Of a stretch of DNA of 64,000 nucleotides, positions 39,576 to 54,110 are shown piece after piece. A model generated the notes under the pieces. It did not search any database. It was not told the DNA's origin and was given only the letters and a program-made list of their open reading frames with translations. The stretch spans positions 51,680,203-51,744,202 of the forward strand of contig OY804586.1 of NCBI GenBank assembly GCA_963680875.1, read 5' to 3'. Both the position numbers and the translations under genes were made by a program. The stretch is from Bathymodiolus brooksi (Eukaryota > Mollusca > Bivalvia > Mytilida > Modiolidae). Within the stretch, counting starts at the first letter, position 1; every line of letters begins with the position of its first letter.

Positions 39576-41513
39576 TTAACATCTATGGACCATCATAGTC
39601 GTGATCGTTGATTTATTGTTAGTTACTTAACATCTATGGACCATCATGGTCGTCATCGTTGATTTATTGTTAGTTACTTAACATCTATGGGCCATCGTGG
39701 TCTTGATCGTTGATTTATTGTTAGTTACTTAACATCTATGGGCCATCATGGTCGTGATCGTTGATTTATTGTTAGTTACTTAACATTTATGGACAATCAT
39801 GGTCGTGATCGTTGATTTATTGTTAGTTACTTAACATCTATGGACCATCATGGTCTTGATCGTTGATTTATTGTTAGTTACTTAACATCTATGGACCATC
39901 ATGGTCGTGATCGTTGATTTATTGTTAGTTACTTAACATCTATGGACCATCATGGTCTTGATCGTTGATTTATTGTTCGTTACTTAACATCTATGGACCA
40001 TCATGGTCGTGATCGTTGATTTATTGTTAGTTACTTAACATCTATCGACCATCATGGCCTTGATCATTGATTTATTGTTAGTAACTTAACATCTATGGAT
40101 CATCGTGGCCTTGATCGTTGATTTATTGTTAGTTACTTAACATGTATGGACCATCATGGTCGTGATCGTTGATTTATTGTTAGTTACTTAACATCTATGC
40201 ACCATCATGGTCTTGATCGTTGATTTATTGTTAGTTACTTAACATCTATGGACCATCATGGTCTTGATCGTTGATTTATTGTTAGTTACTTAACATCTAT
40301 CGACCATCATGGTCGTGATCGTTGATTTATTGTTAGCTACTTAACATCTATGGACCATCATGGTCGTGATCGTTGATTTATTGTTAGTTACTAAACATCT
40401 ATGGACCATCATGGTCTTGATCGTTGATTTATTGTTAGTTACTTAACATCTATGGACCATCATGGTCGTGATCGTTGATTTATTGTTAGTTAATTAACAT
40501 CTATGGACCATCATAGTCTTGATCCTTGATTTATTGTTAGTAACTTAACATCTATGGACCATCATGATCGTCATCGTTGATTTATTGTTAGTTACTTAAC
40601 ATCTATCGTCCATCATGGTCTTGATCGTCGATTTATTGTTAGTTACTTAACATCTATGGACCATCATGGTCGTGATCGTTGATTTATTGTTAGTAACTTA
40701 ACATCTATGGACCATCATGGTGTTGATCGTCGATTTATTGCTAGTTACTTAACATCTATGGATCATCATGGTCGTGATCGTTGATTTATTGTTAGTTACT
40801 TAACATCTATGGACCATCATGGTCTTGATCGTTGATTTATTGTTAGTAACTTAACATCTATGGACCACCATGGTCTTGATCGTTGATTTATTGTTAGTAA
40901 CTTAACATCTATGGACCATCATGGTCTTGATCGTCGATTTATTGTTAGTTACTTAACATCTATGGACCATCATGGTGGTGATCGTTGATTTATTGTTAGT
41001 AACTTAACATCTATGGACCATCATGGTCGTGATCGTTGATTTATTGTTAGCTACTTAACATCTATGGACCATCATGGTCTTGATCGTTGATTTATTGTTA
41101 CTTACTTAACATCTATGGACCACCATGGTCTTGATCGTTGATTTATTGTTAGTTACTTAACATCTATGGACCACCATGGTCTTGATCATTGATTTATTGT
41201 TAGCTACTTAACATCTATGGACCATCATGGTCTTGATCGTTGATTTATTGTTAGTTACTTAACATCTATGGACCACCATGGTCTTGATCGTTGATTTATT
41301 GTTAGTTACTTAACATCTATGGACCATCATGGTCTTGATCGTTGATTTATTGTTTGTTACTTAACATCTATTGACCATCATGGTCTTGATCGTTGATTTA
41401 TTGTTAGTTACTTAACATCTATGGACCATCATGGTCTTGATCGTCGATTTATTGTTAGTTACTTAACATCTATGGACCATCATGGTCGTGATCGTTGATT
41501 TATTGTTAGTTAC
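39576..41513 (+). repeat. 38-unit higher-order repeat, copy 1
   Basis: This 1,938-bp block opens with CATAGTCG, GTCGTCATCG, GGGCCATCGTGG and GGGCCATCATGG units. It carries GGATCATCGTGGCC near 40097, ACATGTATGG near 40141, a TTAATTAA junction at 40490, the signature at 40494, CATGGTGTTGATCGTCG with GCTAG, GTTACTTAC near 41097, the CCACC run and GTTTGTTAC/TATTGACC. Two later copies share these markers. Private changes seen here are CATTTATGGACAATC near 39784 and CTAAAC near 40391. Confidence 0.93.
40490..40497. other. TTAATTAA junction, marker of the 38-unit block
   Basis: A C-to-A change at unit position 51 turns the usual TTACTTAA into the 8-bp palindrome TTAATTAA. It is found at 40490, 42530 and 44468, the same place in the three 38-unit copies, and again at 59512. 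The shared site supports common descent of the three copies and gives a rare-cutter landmark (PacI) in an otherwise uniform array. Confidence 0.9.
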
Positions 41514-41615
41514 TTAACATCTATGGACCATCATAGTCGTGATCGTTGATTTATTGTTAGTTACTTAACATCTATGGACCATCATGGTCGTCATCGTTGA
41601 TTTATTGTTAGTTAC
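41514..41615 (+). repeat. Two-unit micro-duplication at HOR edge
   Basis: The CATAGTCG and GTCGTCATCG units that begin the 38-unit block occur twice in a row, here and again at 41616-41717. Markers in copies 1 and 2 are therefore 40 units apart, while those of copies 2 and 3 are 38 apart. This is the smallest clear tandem gain in the region and could only arise by in-phase slippage or exchange of two monomers. Confidence 0.9.
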
Positions 41616-43553
41616 TTAACATCTATGGACCATCATAGTCGTGATCGTTGATTTATTGTTAGTTACTTAACATCTATGGACCATCATGGTCGTCATCGTT
41701 GATTTATTGTTAGTTACTTAACATCTATGGGCCATCGTGGTCTTGATCGTTGATTTATTGTTAGTTACTTAACATCTATGGGCCATCATGGTCGTGATCG
41801 TTGATTTATTGTTAGTTACTTAACATCTATGGACCATCATGGTCGTGATCGTTGATTTATTGTTAGTTACTTAACATCTATGGACCATCATGGTCTTGAT
41901 CGTTGATTTATTGTTAGTTACTTAACATCTATGGACCATCATGGTCGTGATCGTTGATTTATTGTTAGTTACTTAACATCTATGGACCATCATGGTCTTG
42001 ATCGTTGATTTATTGTTCGTTACTTAACATCTATGGACCATCATGGTCGTGATCGTTGATTTATTGTTAGTTACTTAACATCTATCGACCATCATGGCCT
42101 TGATCATTGATTTATTGTTAGTAACTTAACATCTATGGATCATCGTGGCCTTGATCGTTGATTTATTGTTAGTTACTTAACATGTATGGACCATCATGGT
42201 CGTGATCGTTGATTTATTGTTAGTTACTTAACATCTATGCACCATCATGGTCTTGATCGTTGATTTATTGTTAGTTACTTAACATCTATGGACCATCATG
42301 GTCTTGATCGTTGATTTATTGTTAGTTACTTAACATCTATCGACCATCATGGTCGTGATCGTTGATTTATTGTTAGCTACTTAACATCTATGGACCATCA
42401 TGGTCGTGATCGTTGATTTATTGTTAGTTACTTAACATCTATGGACCATCATGGTCTTGATCGTTGATTTATTGTTAGTTACTTAACATCTATGGACCAT
42501 CATGGTCGTGATCGTTGATTTATTGTTAGTTAATTAACATCTATGGACCATCATAGTCTTGATCCTTGATTTATTGTTAGTAACTTAACATCTATGGACC
42601 ATCATGATCGTCATCGTTGATTTATTGTTAGTTACTTAACATCTATCGTCCATCATGGTCTTGATCGTCGATTTATTGTTAGTTACTTAACATCTATGGA
42701 CCATCATGGTCGTGATCGTTGATTTATTGTTAGTAACTTAACATCTATGGACCATCATGGTGTTGATCGTCGATTTATTGCTAGTTACTTAACATCTATG
42801 GATCATCATGGTCGTGATCGTTGATTTATTGTTAGTTACTTAACATCTATGGACCATCATGGTCTTGATCGTTGATTTATTGTTAGTAACTTAACATCTA
42901 TGGACCACCATGGTCTTGATCGTTGATTTATTGTTAGTAACTTAACATCTATGGACCATCATGGTCTTGATCGTCGATTTATTGTTAGTTACTTAACATC
43001 TATGGACCATCATGGTGGTGATCGTTGATTTATTGTTAGTAACTTAACATCTATGGACCATCATGGTCGTGATCGTTGATTTATTGTTAGCTACTTAACA
43101 TCTATGGACCATCATGGTCTTGATCGTTGATTTATTGTTACTTACTTAACATCTATGGACCACCATGGTCTTGATCGTTGATTTATTGTTAGTTACTTAA
43201 CATCTATGGACCACCATGGTCTTGATCATTGATTTATTGTTAGCTACTTAACATCTATGGACCATCATGGTCTTGATCGTTGATTTATTGTTAGTTACTT
43301 AACATCTATGGACCACCATGGTCTTGATCGTTGATTTATTGTTAGTTACTTAACATCTATGGACCATCATGGTCTTGATCGTTGATTTATTGTTTGTTAC
43401 TTAACATCTATTGACCATCATGGTCTTGATCGTTGATTTATTGTTAGTTACTTAACATCTATGGACCATCATGGTCTTGATCGTCGATTTATTGTTAGTT
43501 ACTTAACATCTATGGACCATCATGGTCGTGATCGTTGATTTATTGTTAGTTAC
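41616..43553 (+). repeat. 38-unit higher-order repeat, copy 2
   Basis: This matches copy 1 at an offset of 2,040 bp, with GGATCATCGTGGCC, ACATGTATGG, TTAATTAA at 42530, the signature at 42534, GGTGTTGATCGTCG/GCTAG and GTTACTTAC. I see no private change within it; it equals the consensus of the three copies by eye. Confidence 0.93.
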
Positions 43554-45491
43554 TTAACATCTATGGACCATCATAGTCGTGATCGTTGATTTATTGTTAG
43601 TTACTTAACATCTATGGACCATCATGGTCGTCATCGTTGATTTATTGTTAGTTACTTAACATCTATGGGCCATCGTGGTCTTGATCGTTGATTTATTGTT
43701 AGTTACTTAACATCTATGGGCCATCATGGTCGTGATCGTTGATTTATTGTTAGTTACTTAACATCTATGGACCATCATGGTCGTGATCGTTGATTTATTG
43801 TTAGTTACTTAACATCTATGGACCATCATGGTCTTGATCGTTGATTTATTGTTAGTTACTTAACATCTATGGACCATCATGGTCGTGATCGTTGATTTAT
43901 TGTTAGTTACTTAACATCTATGGACCATCATGGTCTTGATCGTTGATTTATTGTTCGTTACTTAACATCTATGGACCATCATGGTCGTGATCGTTGATTT
44001 ATTGTTAGTTACTTAACATCTATCGACCATCATGGCCTTGATCATTGATTTATTGTTAGTAACTTAACATCTATGGATCATCGTGGCCTTGATCGTTGAT
44101 TTATTGTTAGTTACTTAACATGTATGGACCATCATGGTCGTGATCGTTGATTTATTGTTAGTTACTTAACATCTATGCACCATCATGGTCTTGATCGTTG
44201 ATTTATTGTTAGTTACTTAACATCTATGGACCATCATGGTCTTGATCGTTGATTTATTGTTAGTTACTTAACATCTATCGACCATCATGGTCGTGATCGT
44301 TGATTTATTGTTAGCTACTTAACATCTATGGACCATCATGGTCGTGATCGTTGATTTATTGTTAGTTACTTAACATCTATGGACCATCATGGTCTTGATC
44401 GTTGATTTATTGTTAGTTACTTAACATCTATGGACCATCATGGTCGTGATCGTTGATTTATTGTTAGTTAATTAACATCTATGGACCATCATAGTCTTGA
44501 TCCTTGATTTATTGTTAGTAACTTAACATCTATGGACCATCATGATCGTCATCGTTGATTTATTGTTAGTTACTTAACATCTATCGTCCATCATGGTCTT
44601 GATCGTCGATTTATTGTTAGTTACTTAACATCTATGGACCATCATGGTCGTGATCGTTGATTTATTGTTAGTAACTTAACATCTATGGACCATCATGGTG
44701 TTGATCGTCGATTTATTGCTAGTTACTTAACATCTATGGATCATCATGGTCGTGATCGTTGATTTATTGTTAGTTACTTAACATCTATGGACCATCATGG
44801 TCTTGATCGTTGATTTATTGTTAGTAACTTAACATCTATGGACCACCATGGTCTTGATCGTTGATTTATTGTTAGTAACTTAACATCTATGGACCATCAT
44901 GGTCTTGATCGTCGATTTATTGTTAGTTACTTAACATCTATGGACCATCATGGTGGTGATCGTTGATTTATTGTTAGTAACTTAACATCTATGGACCATC
45001 ATGGTCGTGATCGTTGATTTATTGTTAGCTACTTAACATCTATGGACCATCATGGTCTTGATCGTTGATTTATTGTTACTTACTTAACATCTATGGACCA
45101 CCATGGTCTTGATCGTTGATTTATTGTTAGTTACTTAACATCTATGGACCACCATGGTCTTGATCATTGATTTATTGTTAGCTACTTAACATCTATGGAC
45201 CATCATGGTCTTGATCGTTGATTTATTGTTAGTTACTTAACATCTATGGACCACCATGGTCTTGATCGTTGATTTATTGTTAGTTACTTAACATCTATGG
45301 ACCATCATGGTCTTGATCGTTGATTTATTGTTTGTTACTTTACATCTATTGACCATCATGGTCTTGATCGTTGATTTATTGTTAGTTACTTAACATCTAT
45401 GGACCATCATGGTCTTGATCGTCGATTTATTGTTAGTTACTTAACATCTATGGACCATCATGGTCGTGATCGTTGATTTATTGTTAGTTAC
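43554..45491 (+). repeat. 38-unit higher-order repeat, copy 3
   Basis: This matches copy 2 at 1,938 bp, with TTAATTAA at 44468 and the signature at 44472. A private GTTACTTTACATC near 45337 is visible. After 45491 the order does not return to the CATAGTCG start; instead it continues with the G26, T26/GTTCGTTAC, TATTGACC series known from 38221 onward, marking the right edge of the triplication. Confidence 0.93.
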
Positions 45492-48400
45492 TTAACATCT
45501 ATGGACCATCATGGTCGTGATCGTTGATTTATTGTTAGTTACTTAACATCTATGGACCATCATGGTCTTGATCGTTGATTTATTGTTCGTTACTTAACAT
45601 CTATGGACCATCATGGTCTTGATCGTTGATTTATTGTTAGTTACTTAACATCTATTGACCATCATGGTCTTGATCATTGATTTATTGTTAGTAACTTAAC
45701 ATCTATGGACCATCGTGGTCTTGATCGTTGATTTATTGTTAGTTACTTAACATCTATGGACCATCATGGTCGTGATCGTTGATTTATTGTTAGTTACTTA
45801 ACATCTATGGACCATCATGGTCTTGATCGTTGATTTATTGTTAGTTACTTAACATCTATGGACCATCATGGTCGTGATCGTTGATTTATTGTTAGTTACT
45901 TAACATCTATGAACCATCATGGTCGTGATCGTTGATTTAGTGTTAGTTACTTAACATCTATGGACCATCGTGGTCTTGATCGTTGATTTATTGTTAGTTA
46001 CTTAACATCTATGGACCATCATGGTCGTGATCGTTGATTTATTGTTAGTTACTTAACATCTATGGACCATCATGGTCTTGATCGTTGATTTATTGTTAGT
46101 TACTTAACATATATGGGCCATCATGGTCGTGATCGTTGATTTATTGTTAGTTACTTAACATCTATGGACCATCATGGTCGTGATCGTTGATTTATTGTTA
46201 GTTACTTAACATCTATGGACCATCATGGTCTTGATCGTTGATTTATTGTTAGTAACTTAACATCTATGGACCACCATGGTCTTGATCGTTGATTTATTGT
46301 TAGTAACTTAACATCTATGGACCATCATGGTCTTGATCGTCGATTTATTGTTAGTAACTTAACATCTATGGACCATCATGGTCTTGATCGTTGATTTATT
46401 GTTAGTTACTTAACATCTATGGACCATCATTGTCTTGATCGTTGATTTATTGTTAGTTACTTAACATCTATGGACCATCATTGTCTTGATCGTTGATTTA
46501 TTGTTAGTTACTAAACATCTATGGACCATCATGGTCGTGATCTTTGATTTATTGTTAGTTACTTAACATCTATGGACCATCATGGTCTTGATCGTTGATT
46601 TATTGTTAGTTACTTAACATCTATGGACCATCATGGTCGTGATAGTTGATTTATTGTTAGTTACTTAACATCTATGGACCATCATGGTCGTGATCGTTGA
46701 TTTATTGTTAGTTACTTAACATCTATGGACCATCATGGTCTTGATCGTTGATTTATTGTTAGTTACTTAACATCTATGGGCCATCATGGTCGTGATCGTT
46801 GATTTATTGTTAGTTACTTAACATCTATGGACCATCATGGTCGTGATCGTTGATTTATTGTTAGTTACTTAACATCTATGGACCATCATAGTCGTGATCG
46901 TTGAATTATTGTTAGTTACTTAACATCTATGGACCATCATGGTCGTCATCGTTGATTTATTGTTAGTTACTTAACATCTATGGGCCATCGTGGTCTTGAT
47001 CGTTGATTTATTGTTAGTTACTTAACATCTATGGGCCATCATGGTCGTGATCGTTGATTTATTGTTAGTTACTTAACATCTATGGACCATCATGGTCGTG
47101 ATCGTTGATTTATTGTTAGTTACTTAACATCTATGGACCATCATGGTCTTGATCGTTGATTTATTGTTAGTTACTTAACATCTATGGACCATCATGGTCG
47201 TGATCGTTGATTTATTGTTAGTTACTTAACATCTATGGACCATCATGGTCTTGATCGTTGATTTATTGTTCGTTACTTAACATCTATGGACCATCATGGT
47301 CGTGATCGTTGATTTATTGTTAGTTACTTAACATCTATCGACCATCATGGCCTTGATCATTGATTTATTGTTAGTAACTTAACATCTATGGATCATCGTG
47401 GCCTTGATCGTTGATTTATTGTTAGTTACTTAACATGTATGGACCATCATGGTCGTGATCGTTGATTTATTGTTAGTTACTTAACATCTATGCACCATCA
47501 TGGTCTTGATCGTTGATTTATTGTTAGTTACTTAACATCTATGGACCATCATGGTCTTGATCGTTGATTTATTGTTAGTTACTTAACATCTATCGACCAT
47601 CATGGTCGTGATCGTTGATTTATTGTTAGCTACTTAACATCTATGGACCATCATGGTCGTGATCGTTGATTTATTGTTAGTTACTTAACATCTATGGACC
47701 ATCATGGTCTTGATCGTTGATTTATTGTTAGTTACTTAACATCTATGGACCATCATGGTCGTGATCGTTGATTTATTGTTCGTTACTTAACATCTATGGA
47801 CCATCATGGTCGTGATCGTTGATTTATTGTTAGTTACTTAACATCTATGGACCATCATGGTCGTGATCGTTGATTTATTGTTAGTTACTTAACATCTATG
47901 AACCATCATGGTCTTGATCGTTGATTTATTGTTAGTTACTTAACATCTATGTGCCATGATGGTCGTGATCGTTGATTTATTGTTAGTTACTTAACATCTA
48001 TGGACCATCATGGTCTTGGTCGTTGATTTATTGTTAGTTACTTAACATCTATAGACCATCATGGTCTTGATCGTTGATTTATTGTTAGTTACTTAACATC
48101 TATCGACCATCATGGTCTTGATCATTGATTTATTGTTAGTAACTTAACATCTATGGACCATCATGGTCGTGATCGTTGATTTATTGTTAGTTACTTAACA
48201 TCTATGGACCATCATAGTCTTGATCCTTGATTTATTGTTAGTAACTTAACATCTATGGACCATCATGATCGTCATCGTTGATTTATTGTTAGTTACTTAA
48301 CATCTATCGTCCATCATGGTCTTGATCGTCGATTTATTGTTAGTTACTTAACATCTATGGACCATCATGGTCGTGATCGTTGATTTATTGTTAGTAACTT

Positions 48401-49979
48401 AACATCTATGGACCATTATGGTCTTGATCGTCGATTTATTGCTAGTTACTTAACATCTATGGATCATCATGGTCGTGATCGTTGATTTATTGTTAGTTAC
48501 TTAACATCTATGGACCATCATGGTCTTGATCGTTGATTTATTGTTAGTAACTTAACATCTATGGACCACCATGGCCTTGATCGTTGATTTATTGTTAGTA
48601 ACTTAACATCTATGGACCATCATGGTCTTGATCGTCGATTTATTGTTAGTTACTTAACATCTATGGACCATCATGGTGGTGATCGTTGATTTATTGTTAG
48701 TAACTTAACATCTATGGACCATCATGGTCGTGATCGTTGATTTATTGTTAGTTACTTAACATCTATGGACCATCATGGTCTTGATCGTTGATTTATTGTT
48801 AGTTACTTAACATCTATGGACCACCATGGTCTTGATCATTGATTTATTGTTAGCTACTTAACATCTATGGACCATCATGGTCTTGATCGTTGATTTATTG
48901 TTAGTTACTTAACATCTATGGACCACCATGGTCTTGATCGTTGATTTATTGTTAGTTACTTAACATCTATGAACCATCATGGTCTTGATCGTTGATTTAT
49001 TGTTTGTTACTTAACATCTATTGACCATCATGGTCTTGATCGTTGATTTATTGTTAGTTACTTAACATCTATGGACCATCATGGTCTTGATCGTCGATTT
49101 ATTGTTAGTTACTTAACATCTATGGACCATCATGGTCGTGATCGTTGATTTATTGTTAGTTACTTAACATCTATGGACCATCATGGTCGTGATCGTTGAT
49201 TTATTGTTAGTTACTTAACATCTATGGACCATCATGGTCTTGATCGTTGATTTATTGTTCGTTACTTAACATCTATGGACCATCATGGTCTTGATCGTTG
49301 ATTTATTGTTAGTTACTTAACATCTATCGACCATCATGGTCTTGATCATTGATTTATTGTTAGTAACTTAACATCTATGGACCATCGTGGTCTTGATCGT
49401 TGATTTATTGTTAGTTACTTAACATCTATGGACCATCATGGTCGTGATCGTTGATTTATTGTTTGTTACTTAACATCTATGGACCATCATGGTCTTGATC
49501 GTTGATTTATTGTTAGTTACTTAACATCTATGGACCATCATGGTCGTGATCGTTGATTTATTGTTAGTTACTTAACATATATGAACCATCATGGTCGTGA
49601 TCGTTGATTTAGTGTTAGTTACTTAACATCTATGGACCATCGTGGTCTTGATCGTTGATTTATTGTTAGTTACTTAACATCTATGGACCATCATGGTCGT
49701 GATCGTTGATTTATTGTTAGTTACTTAACATCTATGGACCATCATGGTCTTGATCGTTGATTTATTGTTAGTTACTTAACATATATGGGCCATCATGGTC
49801 GTGATCGTTGATTTATTGTTAGTTACTTAACATCTATGGACCATCATGGTCGTGATCGTTGATTTATTGTTAGTTACTTAACATCTATGGACCATCATGG
49901 TCTTGATCGTTGATTTATTGTTAGTAACTTAACATCTATGGACCACCATGGTCTTGATCGTTGATTTATTGTTAGTAAC
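45492..49979 (+). repeat. Composite segment reusing older modules
   Basis: Eighty-eight units combine modules seen to the left. First come GTTCGTTAC, TATTGACC with GATCATTG, CATCGTGG, GATTTAGTG and ACATATATGGG (as at 32.3-32.9 kb). Then come two CATTGTC units, CTAAAC, GATCTTTG and GATAGTTG (as at 39168), then CATAGTCG through ACATGTATGG (as in the 38-unit block, but without its TTAATTAA). Last come GAACC, a mutated GTGCCATGATGG near 47951, the signature at 48195 and the CCACC run. Private changes include GTTGAATTATTG near 46903, CTTGGTCG near 48015, TATAGACC near 48050 and ATGGCCTTG near 48571. Confidence 0.75.
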
Positions 49980-52019
49980 TTAACATCTATGGACCACCAT
50001 GGTCTTGATCGTCGATTTATTGTTAGTTACTTAACATCTATGGACCATCATGGTGGTGATCGTTGATTTATTGTTAGTAACTTAACATCTATGGACCATC
50101 ATGGTCGTGATCGTTGATTTATTGTTAGTTACTTAACATCTATGGACCACTATGGTCGTGATCGTTGATTTATTGTTAGTTACTTAACATCTATGGACAA
50201 TCATGGTCTTGATCGTTGATTTATTGTTAGTTACTTAACATCTATGGACCACCATGGTCTTGATCGTTGATTTATTGTTAGTTACTTAACATCTATGGAC
50301 CATCATGGTCTTGATCGTTGATTTATTGTTTGTTACTTAACATCTATTGACCATCATGGTCTTGATCGTTGATTTATTGTTAGTTACTTAACATCTATGG
50401 ACCATCATGGTCTTGATCGTCGATTTATTGTTAGTTACTTAACATCTATGGACCATCATGGTCGTGATCGTTGATTTATTGTTAGTTACTTAACATCTAT
50501 GGACCATCATGGTCGTGATCGTTGATTTATTGTTAGTTACTTAACATCTATGGACCATCATGGTCTTGATCGTTGATTTATTGTTCGTTACTTAACATCT
50601 ATGGACCATCATGGTCTTGATCGTTGATTTATTGTTAGTTACTTAACATCTATCGACAATCATGGTCTTGATCGTTGATTTATTGTTAGTTACTTAACAT
50701 CTATGGACCATCATGGTCGTGATCGTTGATTTATTGTTAGTTACTTAACATCTAAGAACCATCATGGTCGTGATCGTTGATTTAGTGTTAGTTACTTAAC
50801 ATCTATGGACCATCGTGGTCTTGATCGTTGATTTATTGTTAGTTACTTAACATCTATGGACCATCATGGTCGTGATGGTTGATTTATTGTTAGTTACTTA
50901 ACATCTATGGACCATCGTGGTCTTGATCGTTGATTTATTGTTAGCTACTTTACATATATGGGCCATCATGGTCGTGATCGTTGATTTATTGTTAGTTACT
51001 TAACATCTATGGACCATCATGGTCGTGATCGTTGATTTATTGTTAGTTACTTAACATCTATGGACCATCATAGTCGTGATCGTTGATTTATTGTTAGTTA
51101 CTTAACATCTATGGACCATCATGGTCGTCATCGTTGATTTATTGTTCGCTACTTAGCATCTATGGACCATCGTGGTCTTGATCGTTGATTTATTGTTAGT
51201 TACTTAACATCTGTGGACCATCATGGTCGTGATCGTTGATTTATTGTTAGTTACTTAACATCTATGGACCATCATGGTCTTGATCGTTGATTTATTGTTA
51301 GTTACTTAACATCTATGGACCATCATGGTCGTGATCGTTGATTTATTGTTAGTTACTTAACATCTATGGACCATCATGGTCTTGATCGTTGATTTATTGT
51401 TCGCTACTTAACATCTATGGACCATCATGGTCGTGATCGTTGATTTATTGTTAGTTACTTAACATCTATCGACCATCATGGTCTTGATCATTGATTTATT
51501 GTTAGTAACTTAACATCTATGGACCATCGTGGTCTTGATCGTTGATTTATTGTTAGTTACTTAACATCTATGAACCATCATGGTCGTGATCGTTTATTTA
51601 TTGTTAGTTACTTAACATCTATCGACCATCATGGTCTTGATCATTGATTTATTGTTAGTTACTTAACATCTATCGACCATCATGGTCTTGATCATTGATT
51701 TATTGTTAGTAGCTTATTATCTATGGACCTTCATGGTCTTGATCGTTGATTTATTGTTAGTTACTTAACATCTATGGACCATCATGGTCGTGATCGTTGA
51801 TTTATTGTTAGTTACTTAACATCTATGGACCATCATGGTCGTGATCGTTGATTTATTGTTAGTTACTTAACATCTATGGACCATCATGGTCGTGATCGTT
51901 GATTTATTGTTAGTTACTTAACATCTATGGACCATCATGGTCGTCATCGTTGATTTATTGTTAGTTACTTAACATCTATGGACCATCATGGTCTTGATCG
52001 TTGATTTATTGTTAGTTAC
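49980..52019 (+). repeat. Diverged relative of the 40-unit block
   Basis: The order GTCGAT, GGTGGTG, CCAC variant, GGACAATC, CCACC, GTTTGTTAC/TATTGACC, GTTCGTTAC, CGAC unit, GATTTAGTG, CATCGTGG, GATGGTTG, ATATATGGGCC, GTCGTCATCG, CTGTGGACC, GATCATTG units and finally CTTATTAT near 51713 parallels 54111-56150 at an offset of 4,131 bp (81 units). It differs at many bases (for example GCTACTTTACAT near 50943, CTTAGCATC near 51153 and GATCGTTTATTT near 51588) and by about one unit near its end. It is an older sister of the tandem pair to the right. Confidence 0.8.
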
Positions 52020-54110
52020 TTAACATCTATGGACCATCATGGTCGTGATCGTTGATTTATTGTTAGTTACTTAACATCTATGGACCATCATGTTCTTGAT
52101 CGTTGATTTATTGTTAGTTACTTAACATCTATGGACCATCATGGTCGTGATCGTTGATTTATTGTTCGTTACTTAACATCTATGGACCATCATGGTCGTG
52201 ATCGTTGATTTATTGTTAGTTACTTAACATCTATGGACCATCATGGTCGTGATCGTTGATTTATTGTTAGTTACTTAACATCTATGAACCATCATGGTCT
52301 TGATCGTTGATTTATTGTTAGTTACTTAACATCTATGGGCCATGATGGTCGTGATCGTTGATTTATTGTTAGTTACTTAACATCTATGGACCATCATGGT
52401 CTTGATCGTTGATTTATTGTTAGTTACTTAACATCTATGGACCATCATGGTCTTGATCGTTGATTTATTGTTAGTTACTTAACATCTATGGACCATCATG
52501 GTCTTGATCGTTGATTTATTGTTAGTTACTTAACATCTATGGACCATCATGGTCTTGATCGTTGATTTATTGTTAGTTACTTAACATCTATGGACCATCA
52601 TGGTCGTGATCGTTGATTTATTGTTAGTTACTTAACATCTATGGACCACCATGGTCTTGATCGTTGATTTATTGTTAGTTACTTAACATCTATCGACCAT
52701 CATGGTCTTGATCATTGATTTATTGTTAGTAACTTAACATCTATGGACCATCATGGTCGTGATCGTTGATTTATTGTTAGTTACTTAACATCTATGGACC
52801 ATCATAGTCTTGATCCTTGATTTATTGTTAGTAACTTAACATCTATGGACCATCATGATCGTCATCGTTGATTTATTGTTAGTTACTTAACATCTATCGT
52901 CCATCATGGTCTTGATCGTCGATTTATTGTTAGTTACTTAACATCTATGGACCATCATGGTCGTGATCGTTGATTTATTGTTAGTAACTTAACATCTATG
53001 GACCATCATGGTCTTGATCGTCGATTTATTGCTAGTTACTTAACATCTATGGATCATCATGGTCGTGATCGTTGATTTATTGTTAGTTACTTAACATCTA
53101 TGGACCATCATGGTCTTGATCGTTGATTTATTGTTAGTAACTTAACATCTATGGACCACCATGGTCGTGATCGTTGATTTATTGTTAGTTACTTAACATC
53201 TATGGACCATCATGGTCTTGATCGTTGATTTATTGTTAGTTACTTAACATCTATGGACCACCATGGTCTTGATCGTTGATTTATTGTTAGTTACTTAACA
53301 TCTATGGACCACCATGGTCTTGATCATTGATTTATTGTTAGCTACTTAACATCTATGGACCATCATGGTCTTGATCGTTGATTTATTGTTAGTTACTTAA
53401 CATCTATGGACCACCATGGTCTTGATCGTTGATTTATTGTTAGTTACTTAACATCTATGGACCATCATGGTCTTGATCGTTGATTTATTGTTTGTTACTT
53501 AACATCTATTGACCATCATGGTCTTGATCGTTGATTTATTGTTAGTTACTTAACATCTATGGACCATCATGGTCTTGATCGTCGATTTATTGTTAGTTAC
53601 TTAACATCTATGGACCATCATGGTCGTGATCGTTGATTTATTGTTAGTTACTTAACATCTATGGACCATCATGGTCGTGATCGTTGATTTATTGTTTGTT
53701 ACTTAACATCTATGGACCATCATGGTCTTGATCGTTGATTTATTGTTAGTTACTTAACATCTATGGACCATCATGGTCGTGATCGTTGATTTATTGTTAG
53801 TTACTTAACATCTATGAACCATCATGGTCGTGATCGTTGATTTAGTGTTAGTTACTTAACATCTATGGATCATCATGGTCTTGATCGTTGATTTATTGTT
53901 AGTTACTTAACATATATGGGCCATCATGGTCGTGATCGTTGATTTATTGTTAGTTACTTAACATCTATGGACCATCATGGTCGTGATCGTTGATTTATTG
54001 TTAGTTACTTAACATCTATGGACCATCATGGTCTTGATCGTTGATTTATTGTTAGTAACTTAACATCTATGGACCACCATGGTCTTCATCGTTGATTTAT
54101 TGTTAGTAAC
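52020..54110 (+). repeat. Segment between the 40-unit relatives
   Basis: Forty-one units contain GTTCGTTAC, GAACC, GGGCCATGATGG, the signature at 52785, the GCTAG/GGATCATC sub-block, the CCACC run, GTTTGTTAC/TATTGACC, GATTTAGTG near 53839 and ATATATGGG. The signature lies 4,590 bp (90 units) after that at 48195. Several units before the signature are near-consensus T26 forms, two more than in other copies. Private changes include CATGTTC near 52091 and GGATCATC near 53867. Confidence 0.75.
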
